The position numbers and the translations under genes were made by a program. Of a stretch of DNA of 64,000 nt, positions 50,141 through 59,357 are shown in pieces; the first letter of the stretch is position 1, and each line of letters begins with the position of its first letter. Location: contig CAZDZL010000011.1 of the NCBI GenBank assembly GCA_964509885.1, positions 15,183 to 79,182 on the forward strand. Direction: 5' to 3'. The notes beneath the pieces are model-generated. The model made no database searches, was not told the DNA's origin, and saw only the letters and a list, made by a program, of their open reading frames with translations. The DNA comes from Palsa-1447 sp964509885. GTDB taxonomy: Bacteria; Verrucomicrobiota; Verrucomicrobiia; Opitutales; Opitutaceae.

Positions 50141-53100
50141 ATGCCATTCCTTTCGCCCCTAAAAACCCGCCTGACAGGCCTACGGATTGCGGGTCTAGCG
50201 CTCACGGCCTTCCTAGGGGCGATTTCCAGCGCCAGGGCCGCATTGACGGCCAATGACGGCTTCGATCCCAACGCCAACAGCAACGTCAATGCGATCGCCC
50301 TCCAGCCTGATGGCAAGATATTGATGGGCGGATACTTTACGCAGTTGCATCCCCTGGGGGGCCCCGGGTCGACCAACAACTACATCGCCAGGCTGAACGC
50401 CGACGGCTCGGTCGACACCGGGTTCACGGCGGGCACCGACAACGTCGTGCGCACCCTGGTCCTTCAGCCCAACGGCCAGATCCTGATCGGTGGCACCTTC
50501 GCCAACGTGAAGCCGACCGGCGCCACGAGCAATGTCGCGCGCAACTACGCCGCGCGCCTGAACGCCGACGGGACGATCGACGCGGCCTTCAACCCCAACC
50601 CGAACGGCGTGGTCTATGCGATGGTCTACCAGCCGAACGGGCAGGTCGTCATCGGCGGGGCCTTCACGACCGTGCAGCCGGGCGGAACCGGCGCCCCGGT
50701 GACGCGCAACCACATCGCCCGCTTCAACACCGACGGCTCGCTCGACACGGGATTCGACCCCAACGCGAACAAGACCGTGCTCTCGCTCGGGGTGCAGGCG
50801 AACGGGCAGATCGTGGTCGGGGGCGGGTTCTCGAGCCTTCAGCCCAACGGGTCCGCCACGCCGACGACGCGCAGCTGCGCCGCCCGCATCAACTCGGACG
50901 GGTCGCTTGACACGTCCTTCGACCCGGAGCCCAACGGCTCCGTCAGCAACATCCTCATCCTGCCGAACGCCCAGATCGTCCTGGGCGGCGAGTTCACGAC
51001 GATACAGCCCAACGCGACCACGGGCGCCGTCCAGAGCGACTTCCTCGCCAGGCTGAACGCCGACGGCTCGGTTGACGGCAACTACATCATCAACCCGCTG
51101 CAGAACGTTACGGCTCTCGCGGTCCAGCCGGACGGCAAGCTGATCATCGGGGGAACCTTCACCCAGGTCTTCCCGGCGAACAACCTCGCCGCCACCGCCG
51201 CCCCGTATATCGCCCGGATAAACAACGACGGGTCCGTCGACACCTCGTTCATCCCCAACCCCAACCAGGCGGTCAACGCCATCGCGGTGCAGCCCAACGG
51301 GGACGTGGTCTTCGGCGGGTATTTCACGACGGTCCAGCCCGAGGACACCGCGTCGCCGACCCTGCGCAACCACATCGCCCGGGTGAACGCCTACGGCGTC
51401 CCGGACTCCACGCTCGACCCGGACGTCGCGGGCTCCGTGTTCGCGTCCGCCGTTCTCCCGAACGGCCAGCTGCTCGTCGGCGGGACGTTCCTGAGCATTG
51501 GGGGCGCCAGCCAGAACTTCTTCGCCCGGCTCAACGCCGACGGCTCGCTCGATACCTCGTTCAAGGCGCAGCTCAACGGGCCGGTGCAGGCCATCGCCCT
51601 CCAGTCGAACGGGCAGATCTTGATCGGCGGCTCCTTCTCCGAGGTCGACGGCTTCAGCCGGGGCAACATCGCGCGCGTCAACGCCGACGGCTCGATCGAC
51701 GGGGCATTCAACCCCAACGCGAACGCCAATGTCCTCTCGATAGCCGTGGTCGCCAACAACCAGATCCTGATTGGCGGCAACTTCAGCCTCCTGGCCCCCA
51801 ACGGGTCGACGACGGGCTATGCGATCAGCAACTTCTGCAGGCTGAACAACGACGGGTCGATCGACCTCGCCTTCAACCCGAGCCCCAACGGGGCCGTGTT
51901 CGCGATCACGGTCGACGGCGACGGCAACTACCTGATCGGCGGCGGCTTCACGTCCATCGGGACGGCGTCGCGCGGCTACGTCGCCCGCCTGCTCCCCTCG
52001 GGCTTCCTCGACACGAACTCCTTCAATCCCGAGGCGAACCTGCCGGTCTACGCGATAGCGATCCAGGCCGACAAGAAGATCGTCATCGGCGGCACGTTCA
52101 CCGCCCTCATCCCCCAGACCTCGAAGCCGGCACCGGCGCAGACCTCGGCCAATCCCCCGGCCAACAACCCGTACGGGGCCCAGACGGTGCTCCCGGCTCC
52201 CGGCGTGAGCGCCTCGACGCCCATCTACGTCAACCACCTCGCCCGCCTGAACACGGACGGCACGCTCGACACCACCTTCTATCCCGACCCGGACGCCGAC
52301 GTCCTGAGCATCGCCATCCAGTCGAACGGGGCGATCGTGGTGGGCGGCACGCTGACCTCCTTCGCGCCGAACTACGCCACGACCGGCATCATCCGCGACT
52401 ACATCGGCCGCGTGAACGCGGACGGCTCGCTCGACTCGGGATTCAACCCGACCGCGGACCAGCTCGTGGACTCCGTCACCGTGCTCGCGAACCAGCACAT
52501 CCTGATCGGCGGCGCCTTCACCAAGCTCCAGCCGAACGGCGCCGCGTCGCCCACCTACGTGACCCATCTCGCCACCCTCAACCCGGACGGGACCGTGGAC
52601 ACGTCGTTCTCGGCCGGGTCGAAGTCGACCGTGACCGGCCAGGTGCGCTCGTTCGCGCAGCAGCCCAACGGCCAGGTGATCTTTGCCGGTTCCTTCGGGG
52701 CGATGGACGGAAGCTCGGCGCCCTACCTCTCCAGGATAAACGGGGACGCGACGATCGACGGCTCCTACAACTCGGGCGTCGACGGCCCGGTGAACGCGGT
52801 CGCGATCCTTCCCAACGGGGCCTCGACGCAGACGCCGTCCAACTCGTGCGTCTGGCTCGAGGGCAACGGCCAGGTGCGCTACTCCTTCTCCGCCGCGTCG
52901 AACGGCGAGGTCCTCTGCTCGGCGCAGCAGGCCAACGGCCAGCTCATCGTCGGGGGGCTGTTCACGAGCTTCAACGGGGTCTCGGGCCTGCAGAACCTCG
53001 TCCGCATCAACCTCGACGGCTCGGTCGACTCGTCCTTCAAGCCGACGCCCAACCAGGTGGTCAACGCGATCGTCATCCAGGCTGACGGGAACATCGTGAT

Positions 53101-56100
53101 CGCCGGCGGCTTCACGAACGTGGACAGCGTCAACAACGCCTACATCGCGCGGCTGAAGCCCGACGGGACGCTGGACACGGCCTATGCGCCCGAGCCCAAC
53201 CTCCAGGTCCTCTGCCTCCAGCTGCAGTCCGACGGCAAGATCATCGTCGGCGGCGACTTCACCCAGCTGATCCCGACGGGGGCCACGGTTGCCGCGGCCC
53301 GCAACTTCCTCGCGAGGCTTAACACCGACGGCACGGTCGACACGACCTTCAACCCTGACCTGAGCGGGCCGGCGTACTGCCTCGGGCTCAACTCGAAGGG
53401 CCAGGTCGTGGTCGGCGGGTCCTTCACGCAGATCTTCCCCAATGCGGGGACGACGGCCTACAGCGTCCAGAACCTCGCGCGGCTCAACACGGACGGCACG
53501 CTCGACACCGGCTTCTATCCCGACCCGAACTCCCCGGTGACGACGCTCGTCGTGCTTCCGAACGACCAGGTCATCGCCGGCGGCACGTTCACCGCGTGGG
53601 AGCAGAACGCGAATATCACGGGCGTGACGCCGGGCCCCATCGTGGACAGCAACTACATCACCCGCCTCAACACGGACGGCACGGTCGACACCAAGTTCGC
53701 CCCAAACCCCAACGGGGGCCTCTCCTCGCTCGCGCTCCAGCCGAACGGGCAGATACTGCTCGGCGGCAACTTCACGGCCCTGCAGCCGAACAGGACCGGG
53801 ATCCCGTCGGTGCGCAGCGACATCGCCCGTATCAACGCCGACGGCACGATCGACCCCTCGTTCGACCCCTCGCTGAACGGCGACGTCGACACCATCGACG
53901 TCCTCGCGGACGGATCGCTCTTCGTGGGCGGCAATTTCACGTCGGTGCAGGTGGGCGGCGCGACCCTCATCGGCGGCTCCTTCGCCCACGTCGGCGGCTC
54001 CGCCGCCGCGAACCTGGCGAGGCTGAACGCCGACGGATCGTTTGACTCCTCCTTCCTCGCCAACACGGACGGGACCGTGAACGCCATCCTGACTCGGGCC
54101 GACGGGACCGCGATCGCCGGCGGAAGCTTCGCGAACATCCAGGGCCACCCGCAGGCCAACCTGGCGCGGATCACCGTCGCGGGGACGTTCGACGGGACCT
54201 TCGCCCCGTCCATCAACGGGACGGTCAATACGGTCGCCTCCCAGCCAAACGGCATGGTCATCGTCGGGGGGACGTTCACGACCGCCGGTGGCCTGAACAC
54301 GCCCAACATCGCCCGCCTCGGGGCCACGGGGTCGCCGGACGCCTCGTTCCTTCCCGGGGTCAACGGCCCCGTCGACGCGGCCGTCGTCCAGCCCAACGGG
54401 AAGATAGTCATCGCCGGCGCGTTCACGAGCGTCGGCGGGCAGTCCCGTGTCGGGGTGGCGCGGCTCAACGCCGACGGCACGCTCGACGCGTCGTTCAACG
54501 CGAACGCCAACGGGACCGTGAACGCGGTCACGCAGCAGATCGACGGAACCTTCTTCATCGCGGGCTCGTTCACGACCGTCGGCAACCAGCCGATCGCGTA
54601 CGCCGCCCACGTCAGCGCGACCGGCGCGGTCGACCCGGCGTTCGTCCCGGCCACGAACGGCCCGGTGGACGCGCTCATGGTCCAGCCCAACGGCAAGGTC
54701 CTCCTCGGCGGCGCCTTCACGGCCGCGGGCAGCCTCTCGCGCATCGACATGGCGCGCTTCCCCGCGCTTACGCCCGTCATGCAGTCCGTGTCGGTCAGCG
54801 CCGACCAGTCGACCATGACCTGGACCCGCAACGGCAGCGCCCCCGCGTTCCAGTCCGTGGGCTTTGAGGAGACGGTGGACGGAACCCATTGGCTGCGCCT
54901 GGGCCAGGCCTCGACCTCCGACGGCCTGACGTGGACGCTCTCGGGCATCGCCCCCTCGGGCAGCACCCTCCTGCTTGTCCGCGCCACGGGGATCCTCCCC
55001 TCGTCGCAGTTCAGCTCCTCGGGCCTTGTGCAGTCCGAATACCTCTCGAACTCGCTGGCCTCCCCCGTGGTCAACTCCGTGCCCTCGATCACGGCCAGCT
55101 CCGGCTCCGCGTTCGTGTTCACGGTGACCGCGACCCAGTCGCCCAAGACGTTCACGGCCTCCGGCCTGCCGCCGGGCCTGAGCATCAACGCGACCACGGG
55201 GATCATCTCGGGAACGCCGACCGGCTCGGGCACCTACAACGTGACCGTCACCGTGACGGGAACGGGCGGCTCGACCGTGTCGGGGCTCACGATAACGATC
55301 TCGCCGTCGGGCGCGACGCGGTTCAAGGCCGCCGCGACGGACGCCGCCAACAGGCTCATCAACCTCTCGTCCCGCGCCGAGCTGAACGGCAGCAGCGTCC
55401 TCATCGCGGGCTTTGCGATCTCGGGCACCGGCACGAAGACCGTGCTCCTGAGGGCGGTCGGCCCGGGCCTCAAGGCCTATGATGTCCCCGGCACGATGGC
55501 GACGCCGGTACTCCAGCTCTATTCGGCGTCGGGAACGCTGATGGCCCAGAACACCGCGTGGGGCGGGGGAAGCGGCCTCGCGGCCACGTTCGCCCAGGTG
55601 GGGGCTTTCCCGCTCACGCCGTCCAGCTCCGACGACGCGATCGTCACGGACCTGGCGCCGGGCAGCTACACGGTCCACGTCTTCGACCCCTCCGGCAAGG
55701 GGGGCGTCGTCCTCGCCGAGGTCTATGACGCCAGCGCGTCGCCGATGGCTTCGACCCAGCGGCTGGTCAACATCTCCGCCAGGGGCACGGTCAGCTCCGG
55801 GGCCGGGGCCCTCATAGGCGGCTTCTCGATTTCCGGGAGCTCGGTGAAGAGCGTCCTCATCCGCGGCATCGGCCCGGGCCTCTCCGCCTACAGCGTGTCC
55901 GACCCGATCTCCGACCCGGTGCTCAGCGTCTTTGACGGCAACGGCAACCTGGTCGCCCAGAACTTCGGTTGGGCCGACCAGGCGATCGTCGGCCTGGAGC
56001 AGGCGTCGATCGATCCCCAGGACATCACGAACACGGACGCCGCGGTCGGGGCCTTCGCGCTCGATTCATCGAGCCCCGACACCGCCCTGATCGCCAACCT

Positions 56101-56185
56101 GCCCCCGGGCTCGTACACCTTCCAGGTGACCAGCGCAGGCAACGGGTCGGGCGAGGCCCTCGGCGAGGTCTACGAGCTACCCTAA
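50141..56185 (+). CDS. Giant secreted delta-60 repeat protein
   Basis: The 2014-residue protein has a signal peptide (about 1-33), then about 28 tandem delta-60 repeats to about residue 1535. Each is roughly 45-60 residues with a core like LQPNGQILIGGTF and ARLNADGSVDTSF, and together they are predicted to form a large beta-propeller or beta-helix structure. A fibronectin-like segment, an Ig-like putative domain with GLPPGLSINATTGIISGTPT and two C-terminal domains containing VLLRAVGPGL and VLIRGIGPGL follow. The ends of these domains (GSYTVHVFDPSG, GSYTFQVTSAG) are typical of Opitutaceae surface proteins. It may bind surfaces or polysaccharides; this is inference. Two repeats are irregular (see findings). 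The ATG at 50141 begins the signal peptide. Confidence 0.9.
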   Translation: MPFLSPLKTRLTGLRIAGLALTAFLGAISSARAALTANDGFDPNANSNVNAIALQPDGKILMGGYFTQLHPLGGPGSTNNYIARLNADGSVDTGFTAGTDNVVRTLVLQPNGQILIGGTFANVKPTGATSNVARNYAARLNADGTIDAAFNPNPNGVVYAMVYQPNGQVVIGGAFTTVQPGGTGAPVTRNHIARFNTDGSLDTGFDPNANKTVLSLGVQANGQIVVGGGFSSLQPNGSATPTTRSCAARINSDGSLDTSFDPEPNGSVSNILILPNAQIVLGGEFTTIQPNATTGAVQSDFLARLNADGSVDGNYIINPLQNVTALAVQPDGKLIIGGTFTQVFPANNLAATAAPYIARINNDGSVDTSFIPNPNQAVNAIAVQPNGDVVFGGYFTTVQPEDTASPTLRNHIARVNAYGVPDSTLDPDVAGSVFASAVLPNGQLLVGGTFLSIGGASQNFFARLNADGSLDTSFKAQLNGPVQAIALQSNGQILIGGSFSEVDGFSRGNIARVNADGSIDGAFNPNANANVLSIAVVANNQILIGGNFSLLAPNGSTTGYAISNFCRLNNDGSIDLAFNPSPNGAVFAITVDGDGNYLIGGGFTSIGTASRGYVARLLPSGFLDTNSFNPEANLPVYAIAIQADKKIVIGGTFTALIPQTSKPAPAQTSANPPANNPYGAQTVLPAPGVSASTPIYVNHLARLNTDGTLDTTFYPDPDADVLSIAIQSNGAIVVGGTLTSFAPNYATTGIIRDYIGRVNADGSLDSGFNPTADQLVDSVTVLANQHILIGGAFTKLQPNGAASPTYVTHLATLNPDGTVDTSFSAGSKSTVTGQVRSFAQQPNGQVIFAGSFGAMDGSSAPYLSRINGDATIDGSYNSGVDGPVNAVAILPNGASTQTPSNSCVWLEGNGQVRYSFSAASNGEVLCSAQQANGQLIVGGLFTSFNGVSGLQNLVRINLDGSVDSSFKPTPNQVVNAIVIQADGNIVIAGGFTNVDSVNNAYIARLKPDGTLDTAYAPEPNLQVLCLQLQSDGKIIVGGDFTQLIPTGATVAAARNFLARLNTDGTVDTTFNPDLSGPAYCLGLNSKGQVVVGGSFTQIFPNAGTTAYSVQNLARLNTDGTLDTGFYPDPNSPVTTLVVLPNDQVIAGGTFTAWEQNANITGVTPGPIVDSNYITRLNTDGTVDTKFAPNPNGGLSSLALQPNGQILLGGNFTALQPNRTGIPSVRSDIARINADGTIDPSFDPSLNGDVDTIDVLADGSLFVGGNFTSVQVGGATLIGGSFAHVGGSAAANLARLNADGSFDSSFLANTDGTVNAILTRADGTAIAGGSFANIQGHPQANLARITVAGTFDGTFAPSINGTVNTVASQPNGMVIVGGTFTTAGGLNTPNIARLGATGSPDASFLPGVNGPVDAAVVQPNGKIVIAGAFTSVGGQSRVGVARLNADGTLDASFNANANGTVNAVTQQIDGTFFIAGSFTTVGNQPIAYAAHVSATGAVDPAFVPATNGPVDALMVQPNGKVLLGGAFTAAGSLSRIDMARFPALTPVMQSVSVSADQSTMTWTRNGSAPAFQSVGFEETVDGTHWLRLGQASTSDGLTWTLSGIAPSGSTLLLVRATGILPSSQFSSSGLVQSEYLSNSLASPVVNSVPSITASSGSAFVFTVTATQSPKTFTASGLPPGLSINATTGIISGTPTGSGTYNVTVTVTGTGGSTVSGLTITISPSGATRFKAAATDAANRLINLSSRAELNGSSVLIAGFAISGTGTKTVLLRAVGPGLKAYDVPGTMATPVLQLYSASGTLMAQNTAWGGGSGLAATFAQVGAFPLTPSSSDDAIVTDLAPGSYTVHVFDPSGKGGVVLAEVYDASASPMASTQRLVNISARGTVSSGAGALIGGFSISGSSVKSVLIRGIGPGLSAYSVSDPISDPVLSVFDGNGNLVAQNFGWADQAIVGLEQASIDPQDITNTDAAVGAFALDSSSPDTALIANLPPGSYTFQVTSAGNGSGEALGEVYELP

Positions 56186-56194
56186 TCTCGTTGC

Positions 56195-56218
56195 GCGACG
56201 ACGCTCACCAGTCGTCGC
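56195..56218. terminator. Stem-loop between the converging delta-60 and esterase genes
   Basis: An 8-bp perfect stem (GCGACGAC at 56195-56202 with GTCGTCGC at 56211-56218) with an 8-base loop lies just after the delta-60 stop and over the end of the esterase gene. It could stop transcription from both sides, but there is no T tract on either strand, so it is a weak call. Confidence 0.3.
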
Positions 56219-57781
56219 TTCGGAAGGGCGCTGCGGGGAGCCCCGCCCCGTTGTGCAGGTTGGCTTCCGGGGCGTTGCGCCAGGCGTNNNNNNNNNNNNN
56301 NNNNNNNNNNNNNNNNNNNNNNNNNNNNNNNNNNNNNNNNNNNNNNNNNNNNNNNNNNNNNNNNNNNNNNNNNNNNNNNNNNNNNNNGCGGGGAGCCCCG
56401 CCCCGTTGTGCAGGTTGGCTTCCGGGGCGTTGCGCCAGGCGTAGCGCACGGCGACCGGAAGCTTCACGGCGCTTGAGCGGACGACGACCGTGTCGCCCTG
56501 GATCGACGCCACCCCGGCGTGAAAAATCCGGTCCGCGCCGGCAACCTCGAAGGACTGAAGCGGCCGGCCCGACGCGGTGAGCCCGTCGCCGGCGTTGCTG
56601 AACTGGACGCGCATGGACGACCCCTCCGCGGAGGCCCCGGCGAAGGCCGGGCCCAGATAGTCGACGGGGATCGAGTACACCGTCGCCTTGGCAATCAGGG
56701 CCAGGCGGCGGCCCACCTCCCGCTTGTTCCTCGGGTAGGCGTTGCCGGGCTCCCCAATGTCGATGGCCACCGCCTGGCCGGTCGACGGAAGCGAGAGGGC
56801 CGCCGACTGCGCCTCGCGGAGCCGGGCCCACGGCTCACCCGGGCCCGACGCCGGCGCGGCGCAGTTGGCGAGCTGGACCCACAGGAAGGGAAAGTCTCCC
56901 TCGCCGAAGTGGGACCTCCACGACCTGACCAGCGCGGGGAACTGGGCGGTGTAGGCCGCGGCCCTTCCCGCGTTGCTCTCGCCCTGGTACCAGAGCACGC
57001 CGCGGATCGCGTAGGGCAGGAGCGGATGCACCATCCCGTTGAAGAGGCAGGAGGGAACCCACGAGTCGACCCCGCCCGGCGCGGCCCCCGGCACGGGATG
57101 CCCGTTGGAGTAGCCCGGGAAGGCCGCGAGGGCGGCCGGGCTCATCCAGGACTCGATCGGGGTCCTCGACCAGGTGCAGTTGACGATGCCCACCGGGACG
57201 CCGAGGCGAGCGAAGAGGTCGCGGGCAAAGAAGTAGCCCACGGCGGTGAATCCCCCGACCGCCGCCGGCGAGCAGGCCCTCCAGTCCCCTTCTGCGGTCT
57301 CCGCGGGCGAGGCGGCCGCCTGCCTCGCCACCTTGAACTGCCTTATCAGCGGGAAGCGGGCCGCCGCGACCTCGGCCGCTGCGTTGTCGACCCGGTAGGT
57401 GAAGGTGCCGTTGTCGACCTCGAATTCCATGTTGGCCTCACCCGCGCAGAGCCAGACCTCCCCGACCAGGACGTCGTGGACCGTCACGGTCTCCTTCGCG
57501 GCGACGGCCAGGTCCGCGCCCACGGCGTTTGCCGCCACCGGGGCGAGGATGGCGATCCAGCGCCCGTCGGGCCCCGCCGTCGTCCCCACCCTTTGGCCGG
57601 CGAAGGACACACTCACATGCTCGCCAGGCGTCGCCCGTCCCCACACGGGAACGGGCTTGTCGCACTGGAGGACGGCATGGTCGCGGAAGAGAGACGAAAG
57701 CTCCAGCGCCCCCAGGGGCGCCGTCATCGCGAGGCAGGCAAGACCCGCGAGCGCGGTCCGCTGGAATGGGGTCGTCGGCAT
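56205..57781 (-). CDS. Sialate O-acetylesterase homologue, catalytic residues missing, interrupted by an assembly gap
   Basis: The gene reads MPTTPFQRT... from 57781 and ends SDDW at 56205. It is broken only by the N run; after removing 155 bases (100 N and one 55-base duplicate) it gives a 473-residue protein with the family-typical ending AGLPAAPFRSDDW. It has a signal peptide, an N-terminal beta domain, and an SGNH hydrolase region. The usual nucleophile motif GQSNM is GEANM here (Ser to Ala), and the usual catalytic DIHP-type segment is NAYPRNK (His to Tyr). The middle motif WYQGESN is kept. It is thus probably not an active esterase, though it may bind carbohydrate. It starts on the last base of the uvrC stop. 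Confidence 0.85.
56233..56287. repeat. Left copy of 55-base duplicate flanking the N run
   Basis: These 55 bases are identical to 56388-56442 on the other side of the N run, in the same orientation. They look like the shared end of two contigs rather than a biological repeat. Confidence 0.9.
56288..56387. other. Assembly gap of 100 Ns
   Basis: Exactly 100 Ns mark a scaffold join of undetermined length. Because both flanks carry the same 55 bases, the true sequence probably has no gap here. Confidence 0.98.
56388..56442. repeat. Right copy of 55-base duplicate flanking the N run
   Basis: Identical to 56233-56287. One of the two copies should be removed with the Ns to restore the esterase reading frame. 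Confidence 0.9.
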
Positions 57782-59292
57782 CAGGTTGCCCTCGGGGCCC
57801 GCGACGCGTCCCTTGCGAGGAACCCGTGCAGCTCCCCGGCCAGCTTGGGCCCGAAGCCGGCCACCTCGGCGATCTCGGCGGCCGTTGCGCCGCGCAGGCG
57901 CTCGATGCTGCCGAAACCGTCCATGAGCGCGGCGCGGCGCACCGGGCCCAGGCCCGGGAAATCGTCGAGGAGGGACTCGCGGATCTTCCTCGAGCGCAGG
58001 TCGGCGTTGTAGGTGTTGGCAAAGCGGTGGGCCTCGTCGCGCAGGCGCTGCAGGAGACGCAGCCCCGGGTGGTCGAGCGGGATGTCCAGCGGCGGTCGCC
58101 CGTCCGGGAACACGATGGTCTCCTCCCGCTTCGCCAGGCCGATGATCGGGGGCGGCTCGAGGCCGAGGACGACGAACGCCTTGAGCGCGGCGCCGACCTG
58201 GCCCTTGCCGCCGTCGATCACGACCAGGTCGGGAAACGCCCTCCCCTCCCTCCTGAGCCTGCGGTAGCGGCGCCCGACCACCTCCTCCATGGCCCGGAAG
58301 TCGTCGTTGCCCATGAAGCCCTTGATCCTGTACCGGCGGTAGTTGTCGCGGTCGGGCCTGCCGTCCGCGAAGCGGACCATGGACGCGACCACGAATGTCC
58401 CGGAGATGTGCGAGATGTCGAAGCATTCGATCGTGCGCGGGGGCGATGCAAGGGCGAGCGCGTGCTGGAGCGACTCCATGGCCGGCAGGCCTGCGCTGAG
58501 CGCCGTTGGGTCCGTGCGCTCGAAATGCCGGGGCTTCTCGAGCGTCTTCTCGAGGGAGAGCACGATGTCGCGCAGGCCGGCCGCCTTCTCGAACTCGCGG
58601 CGGGCCGAGGCCGAGGCCATCTCGGCGCGGAGGGACTCGAGCCACTCGCGCGACTTGCCCTCGAGGAAGGCGCACGCCTGGTCCACCCGCCCCCTGTAGG
58701 CCTCGGTGGTGACGCTGTTCGGGAAGCCGTAGATCTCGGCCCTGACGTCGTCGTAGAGCTGCCAGGACCCGTCGGCGAGCCGCTGCGGCGTGCCGTCGCT
58801 CAGCAGTATGCCGTACTGGCGGCGCATCTGCGCGAGCGCCTTCCGGAGCGGACCGCTGTGGGCGAACGGCCCGAAGTACCTGGAGTGGTCGTCCTTCCTC
58901 AGCCGGACCAGCCGGAAGCGCGGGAGCTCCTCCCGCGGGTCCACCCTCACCAGCAGGAAGCGCTTGTCGTCCGTAAAGTCGGTGTTGTAGCGCGGCTTCC
59001 ACTGCTTGATCAGCTTTCCCTCGAGCAGGATGGCCTCCGGCTCGGACTTCACCACGATCGCGTCAAAGTCGGCGATCATCTCGACCAGGGCCCGGATCTT
59101 GGGATGCAGCGTGAACGCCCGCGAGGGCTGGAAATAGGAGGACACCCTCTTCTTAAGGGCCTTTGCCTTCCCGACATAGATTATCCTGCCTATCCGGTCC
59201 TTCATGAGATAGACACCGGGGCGGTCAGGCAGCCGCCGCACCTTTTCCTTCAGCGTGGGGGCGGCCCCGGTATCTGAGTCGACGGCTGGCAT
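57781..59292 (-). CDS. uvrC: Excinuclease ABC subunit C
   Basis: The 503-residue protein has an N-terminal GIY-YIG nuclease domain (PDRPGVYLMKD, IIYVGKAKALKKRVSSYF), a UVR motif (ASARREFEKAAGLRD), the RNase H-like nuclease domain (IECFDISHISG, VVIDGGKGQ), and C-terminal helix-hairpin-helix motifs (GLGPVRRAALMDGFGSIERL). It makes both cuts around UV-type DNA lesions with UvrAB. It is about 100 residues shorter than E. coli UvrC, mainly in linkers. Its stop shares one base with the esterase start (TGATG), implying coupling between unrelated genes. Confidence 0.95.
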   Translation of the reverse strand: MPAVDSDTGAAPTLKEKVRRLPDRPGVYLMKDRIGRIIYVGKAKALKKRVSSYFQPSRAFTLHPKIRALVEMIADFDAIVVKSEPEAILLEGKLIKQWKPRYNTDFTDDKRFLLVRVDPREELPRFRLVRLRKDDHSRYFGPFAHSGPLRKALAQMRRQYGILLSDGTPQRLADGSWQLYDDVRAEIYGFPNSVTTEAYRGRVDQACAFLEGKSREWLESLRAEMASASARREFEKAAGLRDIVLSLEKTLEKPRHFERTDPTALSAGLPAMESLQHALALASPPRTIECFDISHISGTFVVASMVRFADGRPDRDNYRRYRIKGFMGNDDFRAMEEVVGRRYRRLRREGRAFPDLVVIDGGKGQVGAALKAFVVLGLEPPPIIGLAKREETIVFPDGRPPLDIPLDHPGLRLLQRLRDEAHRFANTYNADLRSRKIRESLLDDFPGLGPVRRAALMDGFGSIERLRGATAAEIAEVAGFGPKLAGELHGFLARDASRAPRAT

Positions 59293-59357
59293 TTTCCCAA
59301 GATTAGCCTAATTTCCGTGTCCGCAAAGCATGCTTTCTTCAATCCTCCAGCATTCGT

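Noticed and set aside
50141..54770. Possible CRISPR-like or satellite DNA repeat array
   Set aside because: The periodicity is at the protein level (delta-60 repeats in one frame); units differ in DNA sequence and length and have no spacer structure.
50213..55678. Open frame of 1821 codons on the minus strand opposite the delta-60 gene
   Set aside because: It is antisense to a clear secreted repeat protein; the Arg/Gly/Val/Asp/Glu-heavy translation is the usual product of reading a GC-rich gene backwards, and no family is recognisable.
56233..56442. Biological direct repeat, for example an insertion-site duplication
   Set aside because: The two copies flank exactly 100 Ns and collapsing them restores the gene, which points to a contig overlap.
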